NCBI GenBank assembly: GCA_902786925.1
Contig: CADAEK010000026.1
Location: 1 to 34,560, forward strand
Length of the DNA stretch: 34,560 bases
Source of the DNA: an uncultured Bacteroidales bacterium
GTDB taxonomy: Bacteria > Bacteroidota > Bacteroidia > Bacteroidales > Bacteroidaceae
Direction: 5' to 3'
How positions within the stretch are numbered: position 1 is the stretch's first letter; the number at the start of each line of letters is the position of its first letter. This document shows, piece by piece, positions 1-7,589 of this stretch. The notes under the pieces were generated by a model. It was not told the DNA's origin and ran no database searches. It saw only the letters and a list, made by a program, of their open reading frames with translations. Position numbers and translations under genes: made by a program.

Positions 1-1
1 C

Positions 2-1052
2 TCGGTCAGCGGAAAACCCATCACCCTGTCTGGACGCATCACCTTCCCCAATGCCAAGGATGGCAGTGGACACAAGGTGAAATCGCTGTCACTCTATGTA
101 CATTATTTCCTTGATAAAGATGTAGTCCCGAGTCTTTCACTGACACCTATCGATTTGCGTTATCTGTTTGACTCGGCAGTCATTGAGCCCGACCTTGAGG
201 GTTACGGGACGTCGGCAGACCGTCCTTACTGTGGATTTTCCATGCTCGCTCAGGCACGACAGACCGCTGACTGTATGCTGGCTGCTATCGACATCCTGAA
301 GGAGAATGGTGTGGAGCTCATTGAAGGCGGACACACCACGGGCTGGGGCTACTCGCTTGGTGGTCCGATAGTATTGGAGTTTGCCAGGTACTACGACAAG
401 CAACTATCAGCCAGCATCAGTATATTCCGGAGGTGGCCCATTCCTTTTAGACAGGATGATTGAACTTCTCAATGTTGACAAGGACATTTATGCCACGACT
501 TTACGTTACCTCCCGCATTTCCTTAGCAGTATCCCGGAAGAGGAACTGGGCGGTTACCAGCTACGTGATTTCTTCCCCACCTGGATGCATGAGACGAATG
601 TAACGATTAACGGCGAGACCATGAGTTTCTTCGAAGCGGCGACGAACAACAAGAGTTTTGGTGGATCATGGCCTTCGGAATTGGGCTTAAGCCAGGATGT
701 ACTCTACAACCACTTCGCTGCCGACATGTTTACAGCTGACGCCTCATTAGACCTGAGTCATCCCAAGACCGTCGCCCTGCTGAACGCAATAAAAAAACAA
801 TTCGACTGGGATGACTGGATGCCATCGGCCAACATTTACTTGTCACACGACCCTAACGATAAGAACATTCCCTATAAACAAACGCAGGAACTCTATGAGC
901 AACTTAAACCATCAGGTCGGGTATTCTGGCGTAAGACTAGCGCCGGTCCGCTAGGACTGGTTTGGGAAGCTCACGCTGCCAGCACCCTTATGTCCTGTGT
1001 CTACGCTATACTGTACGAAGAGCCACAAGAAGCCTTCCTGCTAGGCTTTTAG
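2..1052 (+). pseudogene. alpha/beta hydrolase (secreted lipase-like), 5' truncated and frameshifted
   Basis: The reading frame is already open at the left edge, so the N-terminus and signal peptide lie outside the window. The first part (to about position 420) contains the nucleophile elbow GYSLGG, with serine as the expected nucleophile. The second part runs in the next frame from about position 420 to the stop at 1050-1052. It carries an acid-loop-like stretch (SHDPNDKNIPY) and a late His in WEAHAAS, which would complete a Ser-Asp-His triad. Joining the two frames near 415-430 restores a continuous protein (…QLSASIS / VYSGGGPFLLDRMIEL…), which indicates one net extra base or two missing bases. 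By family it is an esterase or lipase-like hydrolase; the substrate cannot be read from the sequence. It borders a long decayed region, which favours a true pseudogene over an assembly error, but a sequencing error is possible. Confidence 0.72.
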
Positions 1053-1124
1053 TTATGCCTCCTACCGTGGAAAAGTTTATATCTCCAATAATAGGGGAGA
1101 GGCGTTCCAGGGTTCAAGGTGAAG

Positions 1125-1141
1125 GGTTCATGGTTCAAGGT
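1125..1141 (+). repeat. 17-bp inverted repeat, left copy
   Basis: GGTTCATGGTTCAAGGT here is the exact reverse complement of positions 2614-2630. The pair encloses the repeat-rich block. The motif is part of a dispersed family also seen near 34.0 kb, so it need not mark the ends of one element. Confidence 0.75.
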
Positions 1142-1328
1142 GAAGGGTTCAAGGTAGTTTTCTGATGTCACACAGATTCCGTGGATCACACGGATTTATG
1201 AGCCACTCTTAGCTCAAAAAATCTGTGCTATCTGCGCAATCTGTGTGACATTTTATCTTTTATAAAAGACAAAACCTTATGTTTTTTGAGATTTATCTTG
1301 TATAATTTGCATTATTGCCCCCAAATTC

Positions 1329-1399
1329 TTTTAATAGATTTTGATAGATTTCTATCCGAAGGATATAAAGGAGATAGCCGCAGCAGGCGGCTCTTGGGG
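1329..1399 (+). repeat. structured dispersed repeat, copy 1
   Basis: Contains GATAGA-TT-TCTATC (a 6-bp inverted repeat), then CCGAAGGATATAAAGGAGATA and the hairpin GCCGC-AGCAG-GCGGC, then CTCTTGGGG. The same order recurs at about 1587 and 1946. It is followed, as in copy 2, by a TTGCTTCGCAAG hairpin and a GGGCAGAGCCCAGAAAT phrase. Confidence 0.8.
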
Positions 1400-1586
1400 T
1401 GTCTTTATTGCTTCGCAAGAAATCATTCAAATAAAATAAAATCTATGGGCAGAGCCCAGAAATTAGAGAGCCATTCTTGGCTCAAAAAATCTGTGTAATC
1501 CACGGAATCTGTGTGAGACTAAAATAACACCGCGTCAGCCCAGAGCCTCGCAAGGCTCTACCATTTCTGGGCTTTGCCCCAAGATT

Positions 1587-1658
1587 TTTTTAATAGATTT
1601 TGATAGATTTCTATCCGAAGGATATAAAAGAGATAGCCGCAGGAGGCGGCTCTTGGGG
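1587..1658 (+). repeat. structured dispersed repeat, copy 2
   Basis: Nearly identical to the copy at 1329. It has the same GATAGA/TCTATC inverted repeat and a GCCGC-AGGAG-GCGGC hairpin. The hairpin arms are conserved while the loop differs (AGCAG versus AGGAG), which hints at selection on structure or at a shared folding constraint. Confidence 0.8.
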
Positions 1659-1945
1659 GGAATTGCTTCGCAAGAAATCAAACAAATTAATTTAAATCTT
1701 GGGGCAGAGCCCAGAAATAGGCTAACATAAGGTCAAGAATTAGAGAATTAGAGAATTTGTCTTAAAATCATCCGTATTCGTTTAGAGTAAATCCTTCAAT
1801 TCCCCAATTCTTGATAAATTAAAGATTAAAGAGAAAAATTCTCCAATTCTTGATATAATCTAAGACTGTGGTTTATCTGTGTGACCAAAAGAAACACCCC
1901 GCATGGCTAATTATCAACTGTCAATTGTCAATTATCAATTAACCG

Positions 1946-2003
1946 TAATAGATTTTTGATAGATTTCTATCCGAAGGATATAAAAGAGATAGCCGCAGGC
2001 GGC
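1946..2003 (+). repeat. structured dispersed repeat, copy 3
   Basis: Third copy, with the loop of the second hairpin reduced to two bases (GCCGC-AG-GCGGC). It is followed by a GGTATGTTGGTTTAGACGAA phrase that reappears, slightly changed, near 34357, which links this block to the repeats at the other end of the window. Confidence 0.78.
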
Positions 2004-2163
2004 AATTAATTGGTTTGATTGCTCCGCAGGGGTATGTTGGTTTAGACGAAGACGAATTGTAACGAAAACGAAAAAGGGAACGAATTTAATTGACAATTGA
2101 TAATTGACCTTAGGCTTTAGACATCAGGCATTAGACTTTTGACATTAGACCTCAGCCTTTTGC

Positions 2164-2418
2164 CATACACTAGCCATACACTAGCCATACTCTAGCCATA
2201 CTCTAGCCATACTCTAGCCATACACTAGCCATACACTAGCCATACACTAGCCATACTCTAGCCATACTCATGAGTAAGCCTAGAGTAAGCCTAGAGTAAG
2301 CCTAGAAGGAGCCTAGGAGGAGCTTAGGAGGAGCCTAGGAGGAGCTTAGGAGGAGCTTAGGAGGAGCTTAGGAGGAGCTTAGGCGTAGCATAGACGTAGC
2401 GTAGGCAGAGCATAGGCG
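2164..2418. repeat. two-armed 11-bp tandem repeat array with palindromic centre
   Basis: The left arm (2164-2262) is nine copies of CATACACTAGC or CATACTCTAGC. The centre is the perfect palindrome ACTCATGAGT (2266-2275). The right arm (2276-2418) is about 13 units of 11 bp, first AAGCCTAGAGT, then GAGCTTAGGAG and GAGCCTAGGAG, ending in diverged units such as TAGCATAGACG. Next to the centre the arms are largely complementary: about 24 of the 32 base pairs flanking the central point that I could step through match. The array could therefore extrude as a long imperfect hairpin. The unit length is close to one helical turn and is not a multiple of three, so it is not protein-coding. Confidence 0.88.
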
Positions 2419-2613
2419 GAACAAAGTGCAGTTCGCTGATTGGGGTTGTCAGTTTTCTGCCTGATGACTAGATAGAGTTGACGGGTTCATAAATGGAACC
2501 ACTTTTTTAAAAAAAATCTAAGGGCAAAGCTTAAAAATGGTAGAGCCTCGTGCGGCTCAGGGCGCAATCTTATAATGTGAAAAGTGAGAGGTGAAGACAA
2601 TTATTAACCGTGA

Positions 2614-2630
2614 ACCTTGAACCATGAACC
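2614..2630 (-). repeat. 17-bp inverted repeat, right copy
   Basis: ACCTTGAACCATGAACC, the exact reverse complement of 1125-1141. It lies between the 11-bp array and the istB remnant. Confidence 0.75.
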
Positions 2631-2757
2631 GAAAGTGGGTGAAAGGTGGGGCTTGTCAGGCTTCTACGACAATTTCGTCGAGGATGTACCAAAGGTAGGC
2701 TTTGATGTCTGTGTAGCCGATTTGGGTGTGTAAATCGTAATTGAAAGTATACCCAAA

Positions 2758-3027
2758 ATGTTGACATGGACAAAAAGCTACTCCGTATTCTTTACGTCCG
2801 TGCCACGCCTGCTCACACACATCAAGGAGGCGAAGACGGAGAAGACGCCCAGGAACCTGGAGATGCGCTTTGAACGCTTCGACCTCGTCATATGCGATGA
2901 ACTGAGATTTGTAGGCTTTGACAAGGAAAGCGCGGAGATGCTTTTCAATCATCTCTCGCTAAGGACAATTTGGTATACTTTAGCATTATCATTTACACGT
3001 TCTGTACAAAACGTGAAAGAAACGTGA
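2758..3027 (+). pseudogene. IS21-family istB ATPase remnant
   Basis: Residues about 10-69 of this frame resemble the central part of IstB, the AAA+ helper ATPase of IS21-type transposition. VPRLLTHIKEAKTEK precedes a Walker B-like FDLVICDEL, which is followed by FDKESAEMLFNHLSLR, close to the family pattern DELGYxxFDKExAELLF. The N-terminal Walker A region and the C-terminal third are missing, and similarity stops abruptly after about position 2964. No istA transposase was seen nearby. A complete IstB is about 250 aa, so this is a small leftover. On the opposite strand a frame stays open from 2952 to a stop at 2656; its last ~33 codons, outside the istB match, are not recognised. Confidence 0.7.
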
Positions 3028-3227
3028 GCACTATTCTTGGAGAAAAAGAAGCGATACATTGCGTTTATAATCAAACGAATAGGAGTGGTTGAGTGGGGTG
3101 GTGTACTGGTGAAAAAGGTGAAAAAGGTGAATTGGTGAATTTTTCTCTTTCCATTCCCACCAGCATCTCTCTTCCCCCTATACAGGGGGATTGACTGGGT
3201 CTCTTGGAAACTCACATGGCTTGTATG

Positions 3228-3266
3228 CAGAAAACAAAAGGAGCTGCATCGTGGTGACGCAGCTCC
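3228..3266 (-). terminator. intrinsic terminator after the peptide transporter
   Basis: On the minus strand an 8-bp GC-rich stem, GGAGCTGC/GCAGCTCC (arms 3259-3266 and 3240-3247), is followed by CTTTTGTTTTCT. It sits about 30 bases past the stop codon of the transporter gene and would end the yidC-transporter transcript. Confidence 0.8.
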
Positions 3267-3297
3267 TGATATGGTTGAGGATGATTTCTTTGTGGTA

Positions 3298-4917
3298 TTA
3301 TTCAACACCCTTCATCATCTTCTTCAGCAATGGGCAGAGGCAGAAGAGAAGGACTGCTGCTGCACCAGCCATGACGGCGAAGAGCGTGAAGAAGTCGGTG
3401 AGATTCGTGATTTGGAATCCGAGGAAGGAGTGCACGGGCTGTTCTGCTGTGGGGAGCAGGGTTGCCAATTTTCCTGCAAGGATGTTGCTGGCTGCGTTGC
3501 TCATGAACCACACACCCATCAGGAGTGATGCCAGATGAACAGGGGAGAGCTTGTTGACCATGGACAGACCAATGGGCGAAAGGGAGAGCTCACCGATGGT
3601 GTGGATGAAATACAATGCGAAGAGCCACCACATGGATGCTTTCTGACCATCTGCCAGTCCGTTGGTGCCAAAGGCGATAATAGCGTAGCCTATCGCCAAG
3701 AGGAGCAAGCCAATGGCTTGTTTGACGGGTGAGGCTGGCTCTAACTTGTGCTTGGCAAGTGTTTCCCAAAGGGTGGCCATGATTGGTGCAAAGGCTACCA
3801 CGACAATAGGATTGATGGACTGGAACCAGGTGGTAGGCATCTCCCAGTTGCCGATGGTGCGGTCGCACTGCTGGTCGGCAAAGATGGTCAGTGATGAGCC
3901 TGCCTGCTCAAAGGCACTCCAGAAGAAGATGACGAACACGGCAATGATGTAGATGACGCCAATGCGCTGCTTCTCCACGTTGGAGAGTCCTCTGTCGGTG
4001 ATGATGAAGACGGGCAGGGCTATGGAGATGGCGTAGATGGCCGCAGAGATGTAGTCGTTGAAGTTGTTCACATCGAGCGAGAACACAACGAACAGGGCGA
4101 TGGCACCTAACAGGCAACCCCACAGACGGAGGGGTGAGTTCTTGGTCTTCGCTGCGTGCTGAGCAGCGTGTTCCTCTTCTTCCTTCAGGTCTTTCAGGTG
4201 CATGAGCTGGCTCTGTGATGGGGGCAAGCCAATGGCGAGACCTTCGGGGGTGTTGAGGTATTTCTTTTTGCCCAGCATGAATACGACCACGGAGAGTATC
4301 ATGGCTACACCGGCACAGAAGAAGCCCCACTTGAAGGCGCCTGGATTCATCCAGTTGCCGTCTGAGGCCACGGAGCCGCACACGAGCGGAGCAATGAGCG
4401 CACCGGTGTTGATGCCCATGTAGAAGATGGTGAAGGCGGAGTCTTTGCGGTGGTCTTGTGGAGCATAGAGGTCACCTACCATCGTGGAGATGTTGGGCTT
4501 GAAGAAGCCATTGCCGATAATGAGGGCGCCCAGACCGATAAACATCAGGGTCAATGCCAGACCGTTGTTGACTTGTGCGCTGATGGCGCCTCCTGCTGCA
4601 GGGTCGGTGAAGATGCTTTGCTGCACCACGCAGGCAGAGGCGAACATGAGGAATTGTCCTATCGCCATGACGATGCCGCCCACGATGATGCTGCGGCGAT
4701 TGCCCCAATAGCGGTCGGCTATGTAACCTCCCAAGAGGGGAGTGAGGTAAACGAGTCCGGTGTATGATCCATATATCTGACTTGCGTCAGCGCTGTTGAA
4801 GAAGGCTGCCACAAGGTAGAGCACGAAGAGTGCTCTCATGCCATAGTAACTAAAGCGTTCTGCCATCTCTGTCACGAAGAGAAGGTAGAGACCTTTAGGA
4901 TGTCCATGTTGTGCCAT
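3298..4917 (-). CDS. POT/PTR-family proton-dependent peptide transporter
   Basis: A 539-aa inner-membrane protein of the proton-coupled oligopeptide transporter family (major facilitator superfamily), which imports di- and tripeptides with protons. The family signature ExxERFxYYG is at residues 17-26 (EMAERFSYYG). The second PTR motif FYMGINTGALIAPLVCG lies about 170 residues in. Many hydrophobic segments fit 12-14 transmembrane helices, and a charged loop rich in Glu, Lys and His falls near the middle (about residues 235-265). It starts 21 bases after yidC ends, with no promoter box visible between them, so it is probably co-transcribed with yidC. An intrinsic terminator follows. The substrate range (dipeptides or tripeptides) cannot be decided here. 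Confidence 0.93.
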   Translation of the reverse strand: MAQHGHPKGLYLLFVTEMAERFSYYGMRALFVLYLVAAFFNSADASQIYGSYTGLVYLTPLLGGYIADRYWGNRRSIIVGGIVMAIGQFLMFASACVVQQSIFTDPAAGGAISAQVNNGLALTLMFIGLGALIIGNGFFKPNISTMVGDLYAPQDHRKDSAFTIFYMGINTGALIAPLVCGSVASDGNWMNPGAFKWGFFCAGVAMILSVVVFMLGKKKYLNTPEGLAIGLPPSQSQLMHLKDLKEEEEHAAQHAAKTKNSPLRLWGCLLGAIALFVVFSLDVNNFNDYISAAIYAISIALPVFIITDRGLSNVEKQRIGVIYIIAVFVIFFWSAFEQAGSSLTIFADQQCDRTIGNWEMPTTWFQSINPIVVVAFAPIMATLWETLAKHKLEPASPVKQAIGLLLLAIGYAIIAFGTNGLADGQKASMWWLFALYFIHTIGELSLSPIGLSMVNKLSPVHLASLLMGVWFMSNAASNILAGKLATLLPTAEQPVHSFLGFQITNLTDFFTLFAVMAGAAAVLLFCLCPLLKKMMKGVE

Positions 4918-4938
4918 TATAATTATATCTGTTTTATT

Positions 4939-6828
4939 TTATTTTTGGTTGTTTCGTTCTTGTTGCTGTTTCAAAATCTCCATCTGCTTTTCCTGCATGG
5001 CTTGCAGACGCTCCATGATGCTGGAGGTCTTCTTCTTGTCGCCAGCATTGGCCTTGCGCTCTGCATGGCGGCGCTCCAGCTTGCGCAGCAGTTCGGCGTC
5101 GTCGGTTGTCTTGCGGAGGAACCACATCATGAGGATGCTGACAAGACCTGAGATGAAGTAGTACCAGTTGAGACCGGCGCTGTAGCTGTTGAAGGAGAAG
5201 AAGAAGATAAGTGGCATCAGATAGGTCATCCACTTCATCATCTTCATCTGCTGCTGCTGTTCGTCAGTCATGGCGTAGGACTGCTGGCGCTGTGTGATGA
5301 CGGAGTTGAACACTGTGGAGAGACACCACAGGATGCAGAACAATGAGAGGTGGTCGCCAATGCCCCAGATGTGGAAGCCCCAGTTGATGATGTCATCGTA
5401 GGTGGAGAGGTCGTCAGCCCAAAGGAAGGACTGGCCGCGCATCTCGATGTAGTTAGGAATGAAGTTGAAGAGGGCAATCCAGATAGGCATCTGTATGAGC
5501 ATGGGGAGACAGCCTCCCATAGGGCTTACGCCATACTCGCTGTAGAACTTCATCACTTCCTGCTGCTTGAGCATGGCATCCTCTTTCTTGGGATACTTGG
5601 CGTTGATTTCCTCCATCTTGGGGCGCAGCACACGCATGTTGGCCGAGGCGATGTAGCTCTTCTTCATCAATGGGAAGACGAGGAACTTCACGATGAGGGT
5701 GAGCAGCACGAGCACGATGCCCATGTTGAGACCCAGGCCTGTGAGGAAGTCGAAGGCATAGAGGAAGAAGAAGCGGTTAATCCACTTGATGATGGGCCAG
5801 CCCATATAGACGAGTGACTGGAGGTCGAGCTCGTCGCCGGCACTCAGCATCTTTTCGTTCTCTTTCAGTGTGGAGAACTTGTTGGGTCCCAAATAGAGAT
5901 GGAAGCTGGTTGGCTTGATGCCCTTGGTGTCGAAGTCTGCAGTCATGGCAGTCTTGTAGGTCTTCAAATAGCCCGAACCTTCCTTCAGGTATTCAGAAGA
6001 CATGGTGCTGACTTCCAGTGGCTGGTCGGCAATCAGTATCTGGCTGAAGAATTGTGTCTTGTAGGTAATCCACTTGATTTTCTCTTCGAACTCATCTTCT
6101 TCGGTGTCGCCTCCGCTGGCAGAGAGTTCGTGCGTGTCGCCATCTACATCGCGGTAGGTGATGGTGGAGTAGCGGTTCTCAAAGTCATATCCCTTCTCCT
6201 GCTGCTTCATGTCTTCAGTCCATTCCAACTGCATGGAGTTGGTCTTGGAAGAGAAGAAGCCTTCCAGGCCATTGGCCTTGACATCCATGTCGAGCAGGTA
6301 GGCGTTGGGCTTGAGCGAATAGATGATGTCGATGGAGCCTGTGCCCACGGGCAAGTGCATGGTGACACCGTCTTTCTTGAGGTCGGTGGGCTGGAAATAA
6401 AGCTCGTCGGTGATAATGTTGGCGGTCTTGCCGTCGAGCATCAGGCGCATGTTCTGGTCTTTTGCGTCGAAGAGCACCACATGGCCACCTTGGCGGCTCT
6501 TGTAGGCCTCATCCTTCAATTCCACCTTCTGCAACTGTCCACCCTTGTTGGTGAGTGTGACCTTCAGCAACTCATTTTCGATGATGGTTGTACCAGCAGT
6601 GCCCTTGCGTGCCTCAAAAAGAGGATTCAGGGAGTCGGCTGCTTCTGCTGCCAACTTTGCCTGCTTCTTCAGCTCGAGCTTAGCCTCTTTCTTCGCCTCT
6701 TCGTTGGCAATGGAATCCAGCACTCGGATTTCTTCTGCCTGATTGCGGCGCGAATAGTTCTCGTAGGTGGAGAAACCAATCATCACCAGCAGCATGAGGG
6801 CTAAGCCTGTCAATGTGTTTTTGTTCAT
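4939..6828 (-). CDS. yidC: membrane protein insertase YidC
   Basis: A 629-aa YidC/Oxa1-family insertase, which helps Sec-dependent and Sec-independent proteins enter and fold in the inner membrane. Residues 1-20 form the N-terminal membrane anchor. A large periplasmic beta-rich domain spans roughly 60-340. The conserved insertase core follows (GLNMGIVLVLLTLIVKFLVFPL, then KMEEINAKYPKK and EYGVSPMGGCLPMLIQMPIW). The C-terminal tail is rich in Lys, Arg and Gln and could contact ribosomes. The length fits Bacteroidota YidC. The start is supported by a -7 box 50 bases upstream. It heads a two-gene unit with the peptide transporter. Confidence 0.97.
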   Translation of the reverse strand: MNKNTLTGLALMLLVMIGFSTYENYSRRNQAEEIRVLDSIANEEAKKEAKLELKKQAKLAAEAADSLNPLFEARKGTAGTTIIENELLKVTLTNKGGQLQKVELKDEAYKSRQGGHVVLFDAKDQNMRLMLDGKTANIITDELYFQPTDLKKDGVTMHLPVGTGSIDIIYSLKPNAYLLDMDVKANGLEGFFSSKTNSMQLEWTEDMKQQEKGYDFENRYSTITYRDVDGDTHELSASGGDTEEDEFEEKIKWITYKTQFFSQILIADQPLEVSTMSSEYLKEGSGYLKTYKTAMTADFDTKGIKPTSFHLYLGPNKFSTLKENEKMLSAGDELDLQSLVYMGWPIIKWINRFFFLYAFDFLTGLGLNMGIVLVLLTLIVKFLVFPLMKKSYIASANMRVLRPKMEEINAKYPKKEDAMLKQQEVMKFYSEYGVSPMGGCLPMLIQMPIWIALFNFIPNYIEMRGQSFLWADDLSTYDDIINWGFHIWGIGDHLSLFCILWCLSTVFNSVITQRQQSYAMTDEQQQQMKMMKWMTYLMPLIFFFSFNSYSAGLNWYYFISGLVSILMMWFLRKTTDDAELLRKLERRHAERKANAGDKKKTSSIMERLQAMQEKQMEILKQQQERNNQK

Positions 6829-6877
6829 TTTATTTTGTTCTTTTATTGTTGTTTCTTAAATTATACAAAAAACCGTG

Positions 6878-6885
6878 CAAAGATA
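6878..6885 (-). promoter_or_regulatory. -7 promoter box for yidC
   Basis: Read on the minus strand this is TATCTTTG, matching the Bacteroidota -7 consensus TAnnTTTG, about 50 bases before the yidC start. No clear TTTG -33 box is at the usual distance. Confidence 0.6.
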
Positions 6886-6929
6886 CGGAAAAAAAGAGAG
6901 TTTGGCGACACGAGTCAATAGTTTTTTCC

Positions 6930-6937
6930 TACCTTTG
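6930..6937 (+). promoter_or_regulatory. -7 promoter box for the DUF1573 gene
   Basis: TACCTTTG lies 28 bases before the ATG at 6965. It shows that the upstream in-frame codons (from 6875) are not translated and that ATG 6965 is the true start. Confidence 0.65.
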
Positions 6938-6964
6938 CGTCAAAATTCAACAAAACAACACAAT

Positions 6965-7375
6965 ATGAAAACAAAACTTTTACTATTCATCGCGATGATT
7001 GCTTTGTCGCTGGGCGTACAGGCCAAGAAATACCCACAAATCAAGTTTGAGAAGACGACCATTGATTTTGGCACTTTCTCGATGGACAATCCCATTCAGA
7101 AATGTGTGTTCAAGTTTACGAATGTGGGCAATGCGAAACTTGTGATTACTCAGGTGCATGCTTCGTGTGGCTGCACAGTGGCAGAGTATCCTAAGGACTT
7201 TATTGCTCCTGGCGCATCGGGCGAAATTAAGGTTACTTATGATGGCTCTAACAAGATGCCTGCTCGCTTCAAGAAGAGCATCCAAATTTTTACTAATAGC
7301 AAAGAAGAGATGACAAGACTCTTCATCACTGGCGATATGACAGATGTGCCTGTCAGCAAGAAAAGCAAGCAATGA
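6965..7375 (+). CDS. secreted DUF1573 domain protein
   Basis: A 136-aa protein with a clear signal peptide (MKTKLLLFIAMIALSLGVQA, cut before KKYPQ) followed by one DUF1573 domain. The typical family features are FEKTTIDFGTF near the start, then CVFKFTNVGNAKLVI and a conserved ASCGCTVAEYP motif, then PGASGEIKVTYD. DUF1573 proteins have an immunoglobulin-like fold and are common exported proteins of Bacteroidota; their function is not established. The start at 6965 is chosen because it begins the signal peptide and follows the -7 box. The gene is monocistronic: it faces the DUF5686 operon, and its stop codon overlaps the first 88-bp repeat. Confidence 0.92.
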   Translation: MKTKLLLFIAMIALSLGVQAKKYPQIKFEKTTIDFGTFSMDNPIQKCVFKFTNVGNAKLVITQVHASCGCTVAEYPKDFIAPGASGEIKVTYDGSNKMPARFKKSIQIFTNSKEEMTRLFITGDMTDVPVSKKSKQ

Positions 7376-7549
7376 GAGTTGACAGTTAGCTTCGCTGAGG
7401 TTTGGGCGCGACTCGGCATAGTTCAAGTACACTTGACTCTGCTCTCGCTGCTACAAACGTTGAGAGTTGAGAGTTAGCTTCGCTGAGGTTTGGGCGCGAC
7501 TCGGCATAGTTCAAGTACACTTGACTCTGCTCTCGCTGCTACAAACGTT
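7374..7549 (+). repeat. two tandem 88-bp repeats between convergent genes
   Basis: Copies 7374-7461 and 7462-7549 are almost identical (GACAG versus GAGAG near the start), and a partial third copy begins at 7550. Each contains TTAGCTTCGCTGAGGTTTG, then a small inverted repeat TCAAGT-AC-ACTTGA, then CTCTCGCTGCTACAAACG. A diverged copy in the opposite orientation lies at about 34096-34180. The first 18 bases also form the left arm of the terminator at 32738. The repeat fills the gap between two converging transcription units, so it may help end transcription. Confidence 0.9.
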
Positions 7550-7589
7550 GAGAGTTGACTGAGAGACTATAGAGAGTTGGGGGTATCCG

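Larger units (their letters stand above)
1053..2757. repeat. non-coding block of dispersed, hairpin-rich repeats
   Basis: No convincing protein gene lies here; the short open frames are low complexity. The block holds copies of several repeat families. One is a GGTTCAAGGTGAAGGGTT-type motif at 1107-1155. One is a roughly 70-bp structured element present three times. Another contains hairpin-forming phrases such as AGAGCCT-CGCA-AGGCTCT near 1543. There are also runs of TCAATTGTCAATTATCAATT and a two-armed 11-bp tandem array. A small hairpin (2484-2488 with 2496-2500) followed by a T run at 2503-2508 could act as a weak terminator. Related sequences recur at 34.0-34.4 kb, so this is a genome-dispersed family and not a local expansion. 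Confidence 0.8.

Noticed and set aside
2101..2420. CRISPR array
   Set aside because: The 11-bp units are contiguous with no unique spacers, and no cas genes are present.
2656..2952. 98-codon minus-strand frame overlapping the istB remnant
   Set aside because: Most of it is antisense to the istB fragment. The last ~33 codons (ending GYTDIKAYLWYILDEIVVEA) look natural but match nothing I can name.
5899..6804. 301-codon plus-strand frame opposite yidC
   Set aside because: Antisense shadow of yidC with low-complexity Val/Leu/Gly-rich sequence.
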